DNA from: Paenibacillus polygoni
GTDB taxonomy: Bacteria > Bacillota > Bacilli > Paenibacillales > Paenibacillaceae
DNA: 64,000 nucleotides
Assembly: GCF_030263935.1 (NCBI RefSeq)
Contig: NZ_CP127162.1
Span: forward strand, 877,501 to 941,500
Reading direction: 5' to 3'
The notes beneath the pieces were generated by a model that did no database searches, was not told where the DNA came from, and saw nothing but the letters and a program-made list of their open reading frames with translations. How positions within the stretch are numbered: position 1 is the stretch's first letter; every line of letters starts with the position of its first letter. Shown here piece after piece: positions 36,012-44,348 of the stretch. A program made the position numbers and the translations under genes.

Positions 36012-36926
36012 GTGACAAAAGAAAAGGTATGCAGCAGGCAGAAGGAACAAGTGAGTATGCTCTTGGAACGAAATAGCAACAACACGAGGGACAGAAAAAG
36101 CAGGTTACGATCAATATGTAAAAAAGGAGTGATCTCCTTGTTCGCTGGGATTTTGCTCATGACGATGACGGTGATGCCGTCTGTAGAAGCAGCTGGTTTT
36201 GAACTTTCGATTACCGGTAAGAAGATGCTCGCACAAACAAAAACTTCGTCAGCGACTTCGATCGCCCAGGCTTTGGCGAAGCAAGAAGCCAATCTTGTTA
36301 GTCTTCAGCAAAAAGATACTACGCTTTCACAGCAGACCTCAGCTATCTATTATGAGAACAAAGAAGCGGAAGCTAGACTGCGTACTCAGTTAAAGCAGCA
36401 TCAGGCAGACAAAATCGCGACACTTAATCAAGATGTGACGAGTACCAAGAAACGATATGAACCGCTGTTCACCTTATACTCTTCACTCACCAAAGAGCTG
36501 GCTCTCGCTCGAAAAATAAAAAACAAGGAACTGACTGCTGCCGTAAAAGCACAAGTGGATACGACAAAAGTAGCGGTTACCTTGGCAAAAGAAGATATTC
36601 GAAGAAAGCAGGCCAAGCTTAGCGCGGCAAAGAAAACCCGTGATGAAGCGGTCAAAAAGGTGAAAAACTCACTCGCTCAACAAGACCCCGTAAAAGTGCA
36701 GATCAAATCTACGAAAAGCAATATGAGTGCGGCGAAAAAACGATTCACCGCAGAAATGAAAAACTTCAATGTCATTGTGAAGAAGAAAGAAGGCGCAGAA
36801 GTGCTCGCCTCGCTAACAAAGCTCGCAACGATTGCGGGGGAGATTGTTGCCCAGAAAGAGAGCATCATCAGCCTGGAAATGAAGGTCAAACAAATTATAG
36901 CTGGAGCAGGCAAACAGTTGATCTAG
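36012..36926 (+). CDS. Exported coiled-coil protein of unknown function
   Basis: A protein of up to 304 residues. A basic N-terminal stretch is followed by a hydrophobic segment (GVISLFAGILLMTMTVMPS, about 39-57) and the likely signal-peptidase site VEAAG. The mature part, about 245 residues, is rich in Lys, Ala, Gln and Glu with heptad-like spacing, consistent with long helices. No enzymatic motif. The GTG at 36012 follows AAAGAGG by seven bases but gives a very long signal region; an ATG at 36057 would shorten it. Its own terminator follows at 36963. I cannot name a family. Confidence 0.65.
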   Translation: MTKEKVCSRQKEQVSMLLERNSNNTRDRKSRLRSICKKGVISLFAGILLMTMTVMPSVEAAGFELSITGKKMLAQTKTSSATSIAQALAKQEANLVSLQQKDTTLSQQTSAIYYENKEAEARLRTQLKQHQADKIATLNQDVTSTKKRYEPLFTLYSSLTKELALARKIKNKELTAAVKAQVDTTKVAVTLAKEDIRRKQAKLSAAKKTRDEAVKKVKNSLAQQDPVKVQIKSTKSNMSAAKKRFTAEMKNFNVIVKKKEGAEVLASLTKLATIAGEIVAQKESIISLEMKVKQIIAGAGKQLI

Positions 36927-36962
36927 AAGCATGACAAGGTACGATGTGTTTCTATAAAAGGA

Positions 36963-37000
36963 AGATAGCCAGAACAAGATTTGTTCTGGCTGTCTTTTTT
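36963..37000 (+). terminator. Intrinsic terminator of the coiled-coil protein gene
   Basis: AGATAGCCAGAACA pairs with TGTTCTGGCTGTCT with one G-U pair, followed by TTTTTT. Confidence 0.92.
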
Positions 37001-37063
37001 CGTTTATTTGGTTAAAAGAGGGGATGATTCCTTATGTTTAAGTAACTGATTTATGATACGGCT

Positions 37064-39088
37064 CTACAGATCTTTATGCTCATCAAACCAGCGAACAATA
37101 TGATTCAGACGTTTTACCCGAAGTCCAGGATGACCGCCGCGCGATAAGTCATGGTTTGCTTTAGGAAAACGAATAAACTGTGTTTTCTTGCCCAAACGTT
37201 TCAAGGCATTAAACAGCTGCTCTGCTTGCTCAATCGGGCAGCGAAGATCCTCCTCGCCGTGTAAAATAAGGAGCGGCGTCTCTATTTTATGAACATATGC
37301 TAACGGAGAGTGTTTCCATAGCAGTTCTGTATTCTCCCATACATTTCCGCCAATTTGATCTTCTGTGAAGAAGAAACCAATGTCACTTACCCCATAGAAT
37401 GAAATCCAGTTGGAGATGGAACGCTGCGTTACCGCTGCCTTAAAGCGATTCGTATGACCAACAATCCAGTTTGTCATAAAACCGCCGTAACTTCCACCTG
37501 TAACGAGCAGTCTTTCTTCATCAATATAATCATAATGTGCTACCGCATAATCGGTGAATTCCATTAAATCTTGATAGTCTCTTCCTCCATAATCGCCTCG
37601 TACACTGCTCACGAATTCTTGGCTATATCCATGCCCGCCGCGCGGATTGGTGTAGATTACCGCATATCCTCTTGCCACGAGCAACTGAAATTCATGTAAA
37701 AAGGTGTATCCATACATGGCATGCGGCCCACCATGAATTTCAAGCACGGTCGGGATTTTGTCTCCTTTTTTCGTACCTGCCGGTTTCATAATCCATCCTT
37801 GAAGTAAGGCGCCATCCGAAGCTTCCATTTGGAACTCTTCAGGAGTCGCAATGATCAGCTCGTTTAGCAATTCTTCATTATGCTGTGTAAGCCGGTTCTC
37901 TTGACCTGTCTCGGAATCGAGTTCATATAAATCGCCAGGGTGAGTGAGGTCAGCTGCTGCGAGGACGAAATGACCGCCCTTCAACAATTCGAATTGATAG
38001 ATATCTCGCTTACCGTGCGATATCCATTCATATCCTTCGCCGTTTACGGCAATCTTTGCAAGATGGACACCGCCTTCTTGTGTAACAAGAGCATAAAGAT
38101 AATGACCGTCTTCACTAAATACTGGGCCATTGGATCGAATACCGGAACGCATATCAGATACCATGGAGTTTGTTAGCTGGATATCATACGATTTGGTTAG
38201 CGGTTTCCAGGCTGCATCTTCATCTAAAGATCGGATATACAGTCCAGCATGAGTGGCATTGAGGTGGGAATGATCACTCCCAAACACGGCTAAAGAATGT
38301 CCATCCGGAGAGAAACAAACCGAATAAATGGTTGTACTTGACGATGTGTATTTACGGCGATTTTCTCCGCTATTTGTTATGACATAGACGTCGTTCATGA
38401 GACTTAGATCGAGATCTTCTTGGCTATGTTCTTCCGCTATACTCGATGTGAATGCAATCTGACTTCCATCTGGTGACCAGCAAAAATCGCCAATATCGTA
38501 ATCACCCGTTGTTAGCTGAGCTGCGTCCGTATTTCCAAGTGTATGTACAAACAAGTGAGATCTGCGGCCATTCCAACGTCCCCCGCCGTCTGCTTTGTAT
38601 CGCAAGCGATCTATAATTTCTTCTTCCAGCGGTTTAGGAGGGGAGGTCTTTGATGTATTACTAACATCTTGTTCTATATAAGACTCTTCTTTCTCGGAAG
38701 GAACTTGGCTGCGGTACAGCAGCTGCGAACTGTCCGGTGACCATTGATATCCGCTGACCCCATGTCTCGCCGAGGTAACAACCTGCGCTTCTCCTCCATT
38801 TACAGCGATTGTCCAAATTTGACGTTGCCCTTCTTTGTTACGTAAAAAGGCCAGCTTGCTTCCATCAGGGGACCATAGAGGTGTGCTGTCTTGTTCTCCG
38901 CTAGTAAAAGGGATATCTACGTTGCTGTTCCGTTCAAGTATACGGATATGAGAGTGATAACCATCTCGGTCCGGATTAACCTTTTTAGATACATAAGCAA
39001 TGCGTTCCCCATTTGGGGATACAGATGGATCACTGGTCCAGGCTAGGCGGTACAGATCTTCGGCAGTAATGACACGTTTTTCACTCAT
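37064..39088 (-). CDS. S9-family (prolyl oligopeptidase/acylaminoacyl-peptidase) serine peptidase
   Basis: A 674-residue cytoplasmic peptidase. The N-terminal two-thirds are WD40-like/beta-propeller repeats (SVSPNGERIAYVSKK, PLWSPDGSKLAFLRNK, FCWSPDGSQIAFTS, CFSPDGHSLAVFG). The C-terminal alpha/beta-hydrolase domain contains the nucleophile in GGSYGGFMTNW, the Asp in HGEEDLRCP and the His in FPKANHDLSRGG. Such enzymes clip short or acylated peptides; the substrate is not predictable. ATG 39088 follows GGAGG by eight bases; an in-frame start at 39103 lacks one. No signal peptide. Monocistronic. Confidence 0.94.
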   Translation of the reverse strand: MSEKRVITAEDLYRLAWTSDPSVSPNGERIAYVSKKVNPDRDGYHSHIRILERNSNVDIPFTSGEQDSTPLWSPDGSKLAFLRNKEGQRQIWTIAVNGGEAQVVTSARHGVSGYQWSPDSSQLLYRSQVPSEKEESYIEQDVSNTSKTSPPKPLEEEIIDRLRYKADGGGRWNGRRSHLFVHTLGNTDAAQLTTGDYDIGDFCWSPDGSQIAFTSSIAEEHSQEDLDLSLMNDVYVITNSGENRRKYTSSSTTIYSVCFSPDGHSLAVFGSDHSHLNATHAGLYIRSLDEDAAWKPLTKSYDIQLTNSMVSDMRSGIRSNGPVFSEDGHYLYALVTQEGGVHLAKIAVNGEGYEWISHGKRDIYQFELLKGGHFVLAAADLTHPGDLYELDSETGQENRLTQHNEELLNELIIATPEEFQMEASDGALLQGWIMKPAGTKKGDKIPTVLEIHGGPHAMYGYTFLHEFQLLVARGYAVIYTNPRGGHGYSQEFVSSVRGDYGGRDYQDLMEFTDYAVAHYDYIDEERLLVTGGSYGGFMTNWIVGHTNRFKAAVTQRSISNWISFYGVSDIGFFFTEDQIGGNVWENTELLWKHSPLAYVHKIETPLLILHGEEDLRCPIEQAEQLFNALKRLGKKTQFIRFPKANHDLSRGGHPGLRVKRLNHIVRWFDEHKDL

Positions 39089-39427
39089 GCATTCGTCCTC
39101 CATTTACTTATGTAAGTTTCTCTACAGGGGGGCTGTGACAATTTTAAAAAAAGCATAAACATTCTATTTCCATATAAATGGATATCTTCCTATTTTATAC
39201 TAGTTACTTCTTACTTCACAACTTTATATATAGAGGAATGCGTATTGGTAGAGACGATTTGCAGAGTTTGTATTATATCTATTTAATACAATGCCAAAAA
39301 ATATAAATCCTTAGAGGCACATCGAGAACAAGAAGCAATTCAGTGGATGAATGTGTGTACAAAGGTTTTTTCGTAAAAGAGAACGAGGATAAATCATAAT
39401 AAAAAGCGTCTCCTAACCTAACAGGTT
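39089..39427. other. Intergenic region between the S9 peptidase and the IS element
   Basis: No gene. It should hold the leftward promoter of the peptidase. Its right end (39401-39427) is one half of a terminator split by the IS insertion. Confidence 0.5.
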
Positions 39428-39514
39428 TGGTATTATCCCCTCATGGTAGACAGTGAAAAAAGAGAACATGTTACAATGAACTCAAACACTGGAAAACCGG
39501 AGGGGATTTTTGTT

Positions 39515-39853
39515 ATGTCAGCGAAGAAAGGTCAAACTTTTAATCGATATAGTGAAGAAACGAAGAAAGAGGCTGTCCGTTTGCGAGTAGAAGAAGGGTG
39601 GACGTACAGTCGAATCATGGAGAAGTTTGGAATCAAAAGTGAGAGCCAGATTATCACATGGGTTCGTAAATGCCAAAATGGTGAGGGGTTTGAGGATTAC
39701 CGGGGACGTTGGGCGAAGAAGCATTTTAGTAGTGCGGAAGAAGAAAATGCATATCTGAAAGCGCAGGTAGAATATCTAAAAAAGCTAAATCCAAACTTGC
39801 ACGGGGAGGGAAGCTGGATTTCGAAGCCCGGTGCCAGTCCATTCGAGAAATAA
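39515..39853 (+). CDS. IS3-family transposase OrfA
   Basis: A 112-residue DNA-binding protein. The N-terminal helix-turn-helix (TFNRYSEETKKEAVRLRVEE, then WTYSRIMEKFGIKSESQIIT) binds the IS ends, and a leucine-zipper-like helix (EEENAYLKAQVEYLKKL) follows. ATG 39515 is preceded by GGAGGGG. The slippery heptamer A-AAA-AAG lies at 39778-39784 in the correct phase (CTA AAA AAG) for a -1 shift into orfB. The frame is open upstream to 39443, but that part has no ribosome site and spans the inverted repeat. Confidence 0.92.
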   Translation: MSAKKGQTFNRYSEETKKEAVRLRVEEGWTYSRIMEKFGIKSESQIITWVRKCQNGEGFEDYRGRWAKKHFSSAEEENAYLKAQVEYLKKLNPNLHGEGSWISKPGASPFEK

Positions 39854-40665
39854 GCAAAGTGGCTCCCGTAGTTTGGCTATGTAGAATCGCTGAAATATCA
39901 CGTGCAGGCTACTATAAATGGAAGAAGAATTTAGTTCATCGAGAGAAACGAGCAAATCGTGATGCAGATCTAAAGGCACACATCTTGAGCATTCATCGAA
40001 TTCGTCCGTATTTCGGTTACAAGCGAATGCGTACTGCTTTAGGAAAAGAAGGCTTCGTTGTGAATCACAAGAAGGTCCGTCGCTTAATGAGAGAACTTCA
40101 GATTCGTTCTGTTATTCGCAAGAAACGTCCGTTTTGTGGCCGCAAACCATCGGCCTTGTTCCCTAATGTCTTAAATCGGGAATTCTCTGCGACTGCTCCT
40201 GTGCAGAAGCTTGTGACAGATATTACATATGTCCGGATTGGGCATGAATTTGCTTATCTCTCGGCTGTAATGGATTTATATAACAACGAAATAGTAGCCT
40301 GGGAACTCTCCGAGCGCAATGACCTAAAACTCGTTATGGACACTGTGCAGCAACTAAAAGATGGACCCTCTTTGCTCCATTCGGACCAAGGGTTTCAGTA
40401 TACCTCGAAAAGCTATGCTAAGTTGCTTGAAGAGAAGCAGTTGACAGGGAGTCATTCCCGACGTGGAAACTGCTATGACAATGCTTGTATCGAGTCGTTC
40501 TTTTCCCACTTAAAGACGGAAAAGCTGTATTTGGAAAAGCCTAATAATCTGGAACAAGCAAGAAGCCAAATTACGGAGTATATTTCATTTTACAATAAGG
40601 AACGTTTCCAAAACAAACTCGGCGACCTCTCCCCAATCGAATTCCGGGAAAAAGTCGCCGCGTAA
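39784..40665 (+). CDS. IS3-family transposase OrfB (made as OrfAB by -1 frameshifting)
   Basis: The catalytic half of the transposase. An HTH_21 region (SIHRIRPYFGYKRMRTALGK) precedes the rve integrase core with its DDE residues: Asp in LVTDITYV, Asp in HSDQGFQYTS, and Glu in NACIESFFSHLK. The independent frame starts at 39859, but the natural product is a fusion of about 383 residues after slippage at 39778-39784; the joined sequence reads YLKKAKSKLARGG. No stop or frameshift is seen, so the enzyme should be functional. Confidence 0.92.
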   Translation, partial: AKSKLARGGKLDFEARCQSIREISKVAPVVWLCRIAEISRAGYYKWKKNLVHREKRANRDADLKAHILSIHRIRPYFGYKRMRTALGKEGFVVNHKKVRRLMRELQIRSVIRKKRPFCGRKPSALFPNVLNREFSATAPVQKLVTDITYVRIGHEFAYLSAVMDLYNNEIVAWELSERNDLKLVMDTVQQLKDGPSLLHSDQGFQYTSKSYAKLLEEKQLTGSHSRRGNCYDNACIESFFSHLKTEKLYLEKPNNLEQARSQITEYISFYNKERFQNKLGDLSPIEFREKVAA

Positions 40666-40741
40666 ATGGAAAATCCTCTTTTTTTAATGTCTACTTGACG
40701 GGGCTATGACCAGTTGGAAGACGCTTTTTACTATGAAATGC

Positions 40742-40930
40742 TCAAGCTTTTTTATTAGCTGCAGTGAGTAAGAACATACCTGTAATTAAGGACAGCACAA
40801 TGGCGGGAACGAGACTGTACAGGAGTTCTTGCTTTTGAAACTCATAATACAAGAAACCATTGAATATGAGCGTACCTACACATAGAATACATATCCATTT
40901 TGCGAATTGATACATGGTTAGCAATTTCAT
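40742..40930 (-). CDS. Small two-helix membrane protein
   Basis: A 62-residue protein with two hydrophobic segments (about 12-29 and 36-57), no motif I recognise and a short basic end (NKKA). A clear AAAGGAG lies before the ATG on the minus strand, which supports a real gene. Its original terminator, about 12 bases past the stop, was split by the IS3 element, so its transcript may now run into the element in antisense orientation. Confidence 0.65.
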   Translation of the reverse strand: MKLLTMYQFAKWICILCVGTLIFNGFLYYEFQKQELLYSLVPAIVLSLITGMFLLTAANKKA

Positions 40931-41157
40931 CAGCTTAGCTCCTTTAGATCAAATCTGAGACAGGAAACCACAGTTGACTAGATCCTTAATTAGTATAGCA
41001 TTTTACTGTAAAATTTATCCATAAAACGCATTACAAATATAGTACACTATGTGTCTGTAGATGTTCAAGGAATTATTGTATGTCGTTCAACGAACTTATG
41101 ATGGTATGGAAGCGAGAAGGTGGTTAGAAGTAATCCACTGCAGCACTCGAAAAAAAA

Positions 41158-42294
41158 TTAAATCGTTACGCTAATCGCACGCTCCGTAAGTTTTCTTTTC
41201 ACCACAGGCATCAGCAGTTCCCCTGTAATCTCTGCCTCCTCCAGATGAGGGTATCCCGACAGAATGAAGGAACTTACACCTGCATCAACAAACTCGATCA
41301 GACGGTCAGACACTTGTTCAGGTGTACCTACGAAAGCAACTGCTCCGCCGCCGCGTACCGCTGATAGTCCGGACCAGAGGTTAGGTCCGATGATATAATC
41401 CTGATCCTTTGACTGTTCATACAGATCCATTTGGCGTTTTTGATTGGTAGCGTCTGTTTTGGCATGTCGTTTTTCTTGATCCTTTAATTGATTGGGTTCA
41501 ACTTTACTAAGAATGTTCCACGCTGCTTTCCAAGCCTCTTCTTCCGTTTCACGGACAACAACTTGAGCACGAATACCGTAGCGGAGTGTACGAGAAACAC
41601 CCGTTCTTTCTTTCAGATCTTTAAGATGCTGCTTCATCTCTGCCATCTGCTCTTGAATCCATTCGAGAGGTTCGCCCCACATCAGGTACACGTCTGCACT
41701 TTCAGCAGCCACCTTTTTTCCGGCAACAGAACTTCCGCCAAAATACAGAGGAGGATGCGGATCCTGGAGAGCAGCTGGCTTACTTACGCCGCCCTCAACT
41801 TGATAATGTTGTCCTTCATAATTAAATCCACTGGCTGAACCATCTTCTCCCCAAACCCCTTTAACTACATCTAAAAATTCTTTCGTGCGCTCATATCGTT
41901 CATCATGACTGCCGTGCAGCGGATCTCCCGTGGCTTTAAGATCTGCCGGATAATGCCCAGTGACTACATTAATGAGAGCTCTGCCGCCCGACATTTGATC
42001 CAGTGTCGATGCCATACGTGCGGCAAGTACCGGAGAGATAAGCCCAGGTCTCATTGCAATGAGCGGTTTCAGCTTTGTCGTATGTGCCGCCACCCAAGAA
42101 CCTACAATCCATCCATCCCAGCAATCGCCGCCAGCGGGAATAAGGGTGAACTCATAACCTGCTTTCTCTGCTGCCTTTGCCACCTGAATAAAATATTCTG
42201 GGGAAGGCTCTCTTTCTAGCGTTGTTCCAATATATCTGCCATCTCCATTCGTAGGAATAAACCAGCCAAACTCTACAGACTTTGTCTCACTCAT
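41158..42294 (-). CDS. ssuD: FMNH2-dependent alkanesulfonate monooxygenase
   Basis: A 378-residue luciferase-like TIM-barrel enzyme that cleaves alkanesulfonates to aldehyde and sulfite using FMNH2 from a partner reductase. It matches SsuD throughout: GWFIPTNGDGRYIGTT at the N-terminus, GGDCWDGWIVGSWVAAHT with the active-site Cys region (about 55-73), LINVVTGHYPADLKATGDPL (about 108-127), the SsuD-specific YGIRAQVVVRETEEEAW, and DYIIGPNLWSGLSAVRGGGA (about 296-315). GAGGAG precedes the ATG. ssuE and the ssuABC transporter are absent from the neighbourhood, so the enzyme relies on partners elsewhere. Confidence 0.94.
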   Translation of the reverse strand: MSETKSVEFGWFIPTNGDGRYIGTTLEREPSPEYFIQVAKAAEKAGYEFTLIPAGGDCWDGWIVGSWVAAHTTKLKPLIAMRPGLISPVLAARMASTLDQMSGGRALINVVTGHYPADLKATGDPLHGSHDERYERTKEFLDVVKGVWGEDGSASGFNYEGQHYQVEGGVSKPAALQDPHPPLYFGGSSVAGKKVAAESADVYLMWGEPLEWIQEQMAEMKQHLKDLKERTGVSRTLRYGIRAQVVVRETEEEAWKAAWNILSKVEPNQLKDQEKRHAKTDATNQKRQMDLYEQSKDQDYIIGPNLWSGLSAVRGGGAVAFVGTPEQVSDRLIEFVDAGVSSFILSGYPHLEEAEITGELLMPVVKRKLTERAISVTI

Positions 42295-42514
42295 AATTAT
42301 AATCTCCTCTGTTTGATAGTGATGTTCTCTATGGGAAATGCATTTTTTTAAGAAAGACTTCTCTTATTCAGATTTCATCCGTATGATGAATTTAGTAATG
42401 TCAACTAAGTAGGTAGGAATAGTATAATAATGATAATAACAATGTTGTACAGTCGAAACCATAGCAATTGAGGGGGAGTTAAATTTATCATTTTGTGGTA
42501 TGGGGAGGGATACA

Positions 42515-43396
42515 ATGTTTCAAAATATGAAAGATGATTATCATGAATTTTTGGAAATCCATTTCTTTAATCCCTCGGTTTATGAGAAGGCAAGCGCAGC
42601 TTGGCCCATTCGTCTTGGAGCCAATCAGGCAAAGCCTGGATACCATATTGGACCGCGCGTCACACCTTACTACTATTTAATAATGGTACTGGAGGGGGAA
42701 GGTACCTTTATTCAGAATGGGGTAATCTATCCGCTCCAGCCCGGAGATCTTTTTTGCTTGTTTCCTCAGGTGACCCATGAATATTACACGTCTGAAGCGA
42801 GTGCTCTGCATAAAATGTTTTTTGCTTTTGACGGTAAGCAGGCCTTGTCCCTTCTGGAGAGAACGGGGCTGAGTCCGGCAAGACCTCACCGCAGCAAAGG
42901 TGTACGAGAAGAAACCGTTCATGTGATGGAAGAATGGTTCCAGTCCTGTTACAACGAACAAAAAGATTACTCAGATCTAGAAAGATTGACATTCTTATTG
43001 CGGGTATTTGCTACTCTAACGGTGCCAAGGTCAGTAACCCCGGATGTTATTCGAGAACCTTCCTGGGTACAAAAAGGAAAAGAATATCTTGAAATTCACT
43101 ACGCCGGTGGCATCACAATCAAAAGTGTAGCTGATTATGTCGGAGTAGAACGTACCCATTTTACAAAAATATTTCATAAAACTTACGGCATTTCGCCAAT
43201 GAAATACATGCAGCAGCTGCGGATGAATGAAGCAGAATCCTTGTTAATCCATAGCTCTTATAAGCTTGGAGAGATTGCTCAGTCCGTGGGTTATCCGGAT
43301 CTGTTTTCTTTCTCAAAGGCATTCAAGAACTATGCCGGTATTTCTCCTGCACGGTACCGTCAGCAAGCAGAGCAAGGATGTGTCCATTCAGATTAG
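42515..43396 (+). CDS. AraC-family transcriptional regulator (cupin sensor)
   Basis: A 293-residue regulator. The N-terminal cupin (about 30-100; YLIMVLEGEGTFIQNGVIYP, then LQPGDLFCLFPQVTHEYY) senses a sugar. The C-terminal double helix-turn-helix (about 190-288) has GGITIKSVADYVGVERTHFT and GEIAQSVGYPDLFSFSKAFK plus the ISPARYRQQ signature end. It faces the ABC transporter operon at 43515-46474, whose end is only 119 bases away, so it probably activates that operon though they are convergent. ATG 42515 follows GGGAGGG; an earlier frame start at 42500 is less likely. Confidence 0.9.
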   Translation: MFQNMKDDYHEFLEIHFFNPSVYEKASAAWPIRLGANQAKPGYHIGPRVTPYYYLIMVLEGEGTFIQNGVIYPLQPGDLFCLFPQVTHEYYTSEASALHKMFFAFDGKQALSLLERTGLSPARPHRSKGVREETVHVMEEWFQSCYNEQKDYSDLERLTFLLRVFATLTVPRSVTPDVIREPSWVQKGKEYLEIHYAGGITIKSVADYVGVERTHFTKIFHKTYGISPMKYMQQLRMNEAESLLIHSSYKLGEIAQSVGYPDLFSFSKAFKNYAGISPARYRQQAEQGCVHSD

Positions 43397-43447
43397 GTAA
43401 CAGATTAGGTAAGTAACAAATACAAGTAAGGGATGGAAATTAGATAA

Positions 43448-43492
43448 ACAAAAGGACAAGTGACAGATCGTTTTCTTAGCTTGTCCTTTTGT
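43448..43492. terminator. Bidirectional terminator between the AraC gene and the ABC operon
   Basis: ACAAAAGGACAAG (43448-43460) pairs with CTTGTCCTTTTGT (43480-43492). A-rich and T-rich flanks permit use from both sides. Confidence 0.85.
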
Positions 43493-43514
43493 GCATTTGT
43501 GTGTATTGATTTTA

Positions 43515-44330
43515 TTATCCTTTCAATGAACCCGCCGTTATTCCCGATATGAAGAAGCGCTGCAAGAACAAGAACATAAACAGCATAGGCAGGGAGATGA
43601 TCACTACGCCTGTGAGCAGTCCCGGATAATTGGTGGAATACTCTCCTTGGAACTGAAGGAGTGCCAGCGGGAGTGTCATTTTTGATTTGTCTGTTATGAG
43701 TAGCAGCGGGAACAGCAGGTCATTCCATACCGATACGAATAAAAAAGTAGCCGTTGCAGCGAGGTAAGGTACAGCCAGCGGGATGGCGATCTGCATATAC
43801 ATTCTTCCTTCGCCTGCCCCATCGATACTCGCAGATTCAAATACTTCTCTTGGCAGAGATTTCATGAACCCGCTAATCATAAATACGGACAATGGCATGA
43901 ACAGCGAAATCGTGACAAGAATAAGTCCTGTCCGGCTATTCGTAAGTCCCATATCTCTGAGAAAAGAGTAAATCGGAATCATATTCACTTGAGAAGGAAC
44001 CATGAGACCTACCACAAATAGAACCAGGATCGCTTTTGCAAATTTATTAGACAGACGGTACAGTCCGAAGGAAATCAAGCTGGCTAAGATGAGCAGCAAA
44101 AGTACTGCCGTAAATGAAACGATGATACTGTTGCTGAAATAGGCAATCATCGGCTGGTCAACAAACAAGTTACGATAGTTTTCTAGCGAGAAGGAGGAAG
44201 GCAGGCCAAGTGGATTCATATAGAATTGCTGCTGGTTTTTCATCGTTGCCGCAGCAACCATCAGAAGTGGAAGCAAAATAATGATTGCATACATAAGAAG
44301 AAGCAGCTTACGGAGTATGCGTGAGACCAT
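43515..44330 (-). CDS. Carbohydrate ABC transporter permease (MalG-like)
   Basis: A 271-residue permease with six predicted helices and the EAA loop FESASIDGAGEGRMYMQIAI (about residues 163-182). The C-terminus RFFISGITAGSLKG is typical of family 1 sugar importers. It lies 18 bases after its partner at 44349 and completes a three-gene leftward operon with a family 1 binding protein. The ATPase is missing, as is usual for systems that share MsmX. Confidence 0.93.
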   Translation of the reverse strand: MVSRILRKLLLLMYAIIILLPLLMVAAATMKNQQQFYMNPLGLPSSFSLENYRNLFVDQPMIAYFSNSIIVSFTAVLLLLILASLISFGLYRLSNKFAKAILVLFVVGLMVPSQVNMIPIYSFLRDMGLTNSRTGLILVTISLFMPLSVFMISGFMKSLPREVFESASIDGAGEGRMYMQIAIPLAVPYLAATATFLFVSVWNDLLFPLLLITDKSKMTLPLALLQFQGEYSTNYPGLLTGVVIISLPMLFMFLFLQRFFISGITAGSLKG

Positions 44331-44348
44331 AAAGAATTCCTCCTTTCG

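Larger units (their letters stand above)
39428..40712 (+). mobile_element. IS3-family insertion sequence (IS150-like), apparently intact
   Basis: A 1,285-bp element bounded by TGGT...ACCA with imperfect terminal inverted repeats of about 37 bases (left end TGGTATTATCCCC, right end complement TGGTCATAGCCCC, both followed by GTAGACA). A 3-bp target duplication GTT lies at 39425-39427 and 40713-40715. It carries orfA and orfB joined by an A6G slippery sequence at 39778-39784. Both frames are uninterrupted, so it may be active. Confidence 0.92.
39401..40729 (-). terminator. Terminator hairpin split by the IS3 insertion
   Basis: AAAAAGCGTCTCC(T)AACC at 39401-39418 pairs with GGTTGGAAGACGCTTTTT, now at 40713-40729 once one copy of the GTT duplication is removed. 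The restored hairpin has about 17 pairs and A/T runs on both sides, and lies just past the stop of the small membrane protein gene at 40742 (leftward). The 1,285-bp element separates the arms. Confidence 0.75.

Noticed and set aside
39443..39514. N-terminal extension of IS3 OrfA
   Set aside because: It runs through the inverted repeat; ATG 39515 has GGAGGGG in front of it and matches family length.
42295..42499. SAM or other sulfur-related riboswitch before ssuD
   Set aside because: No conserved core or stem set of a known class could be drawn on the minus strand.
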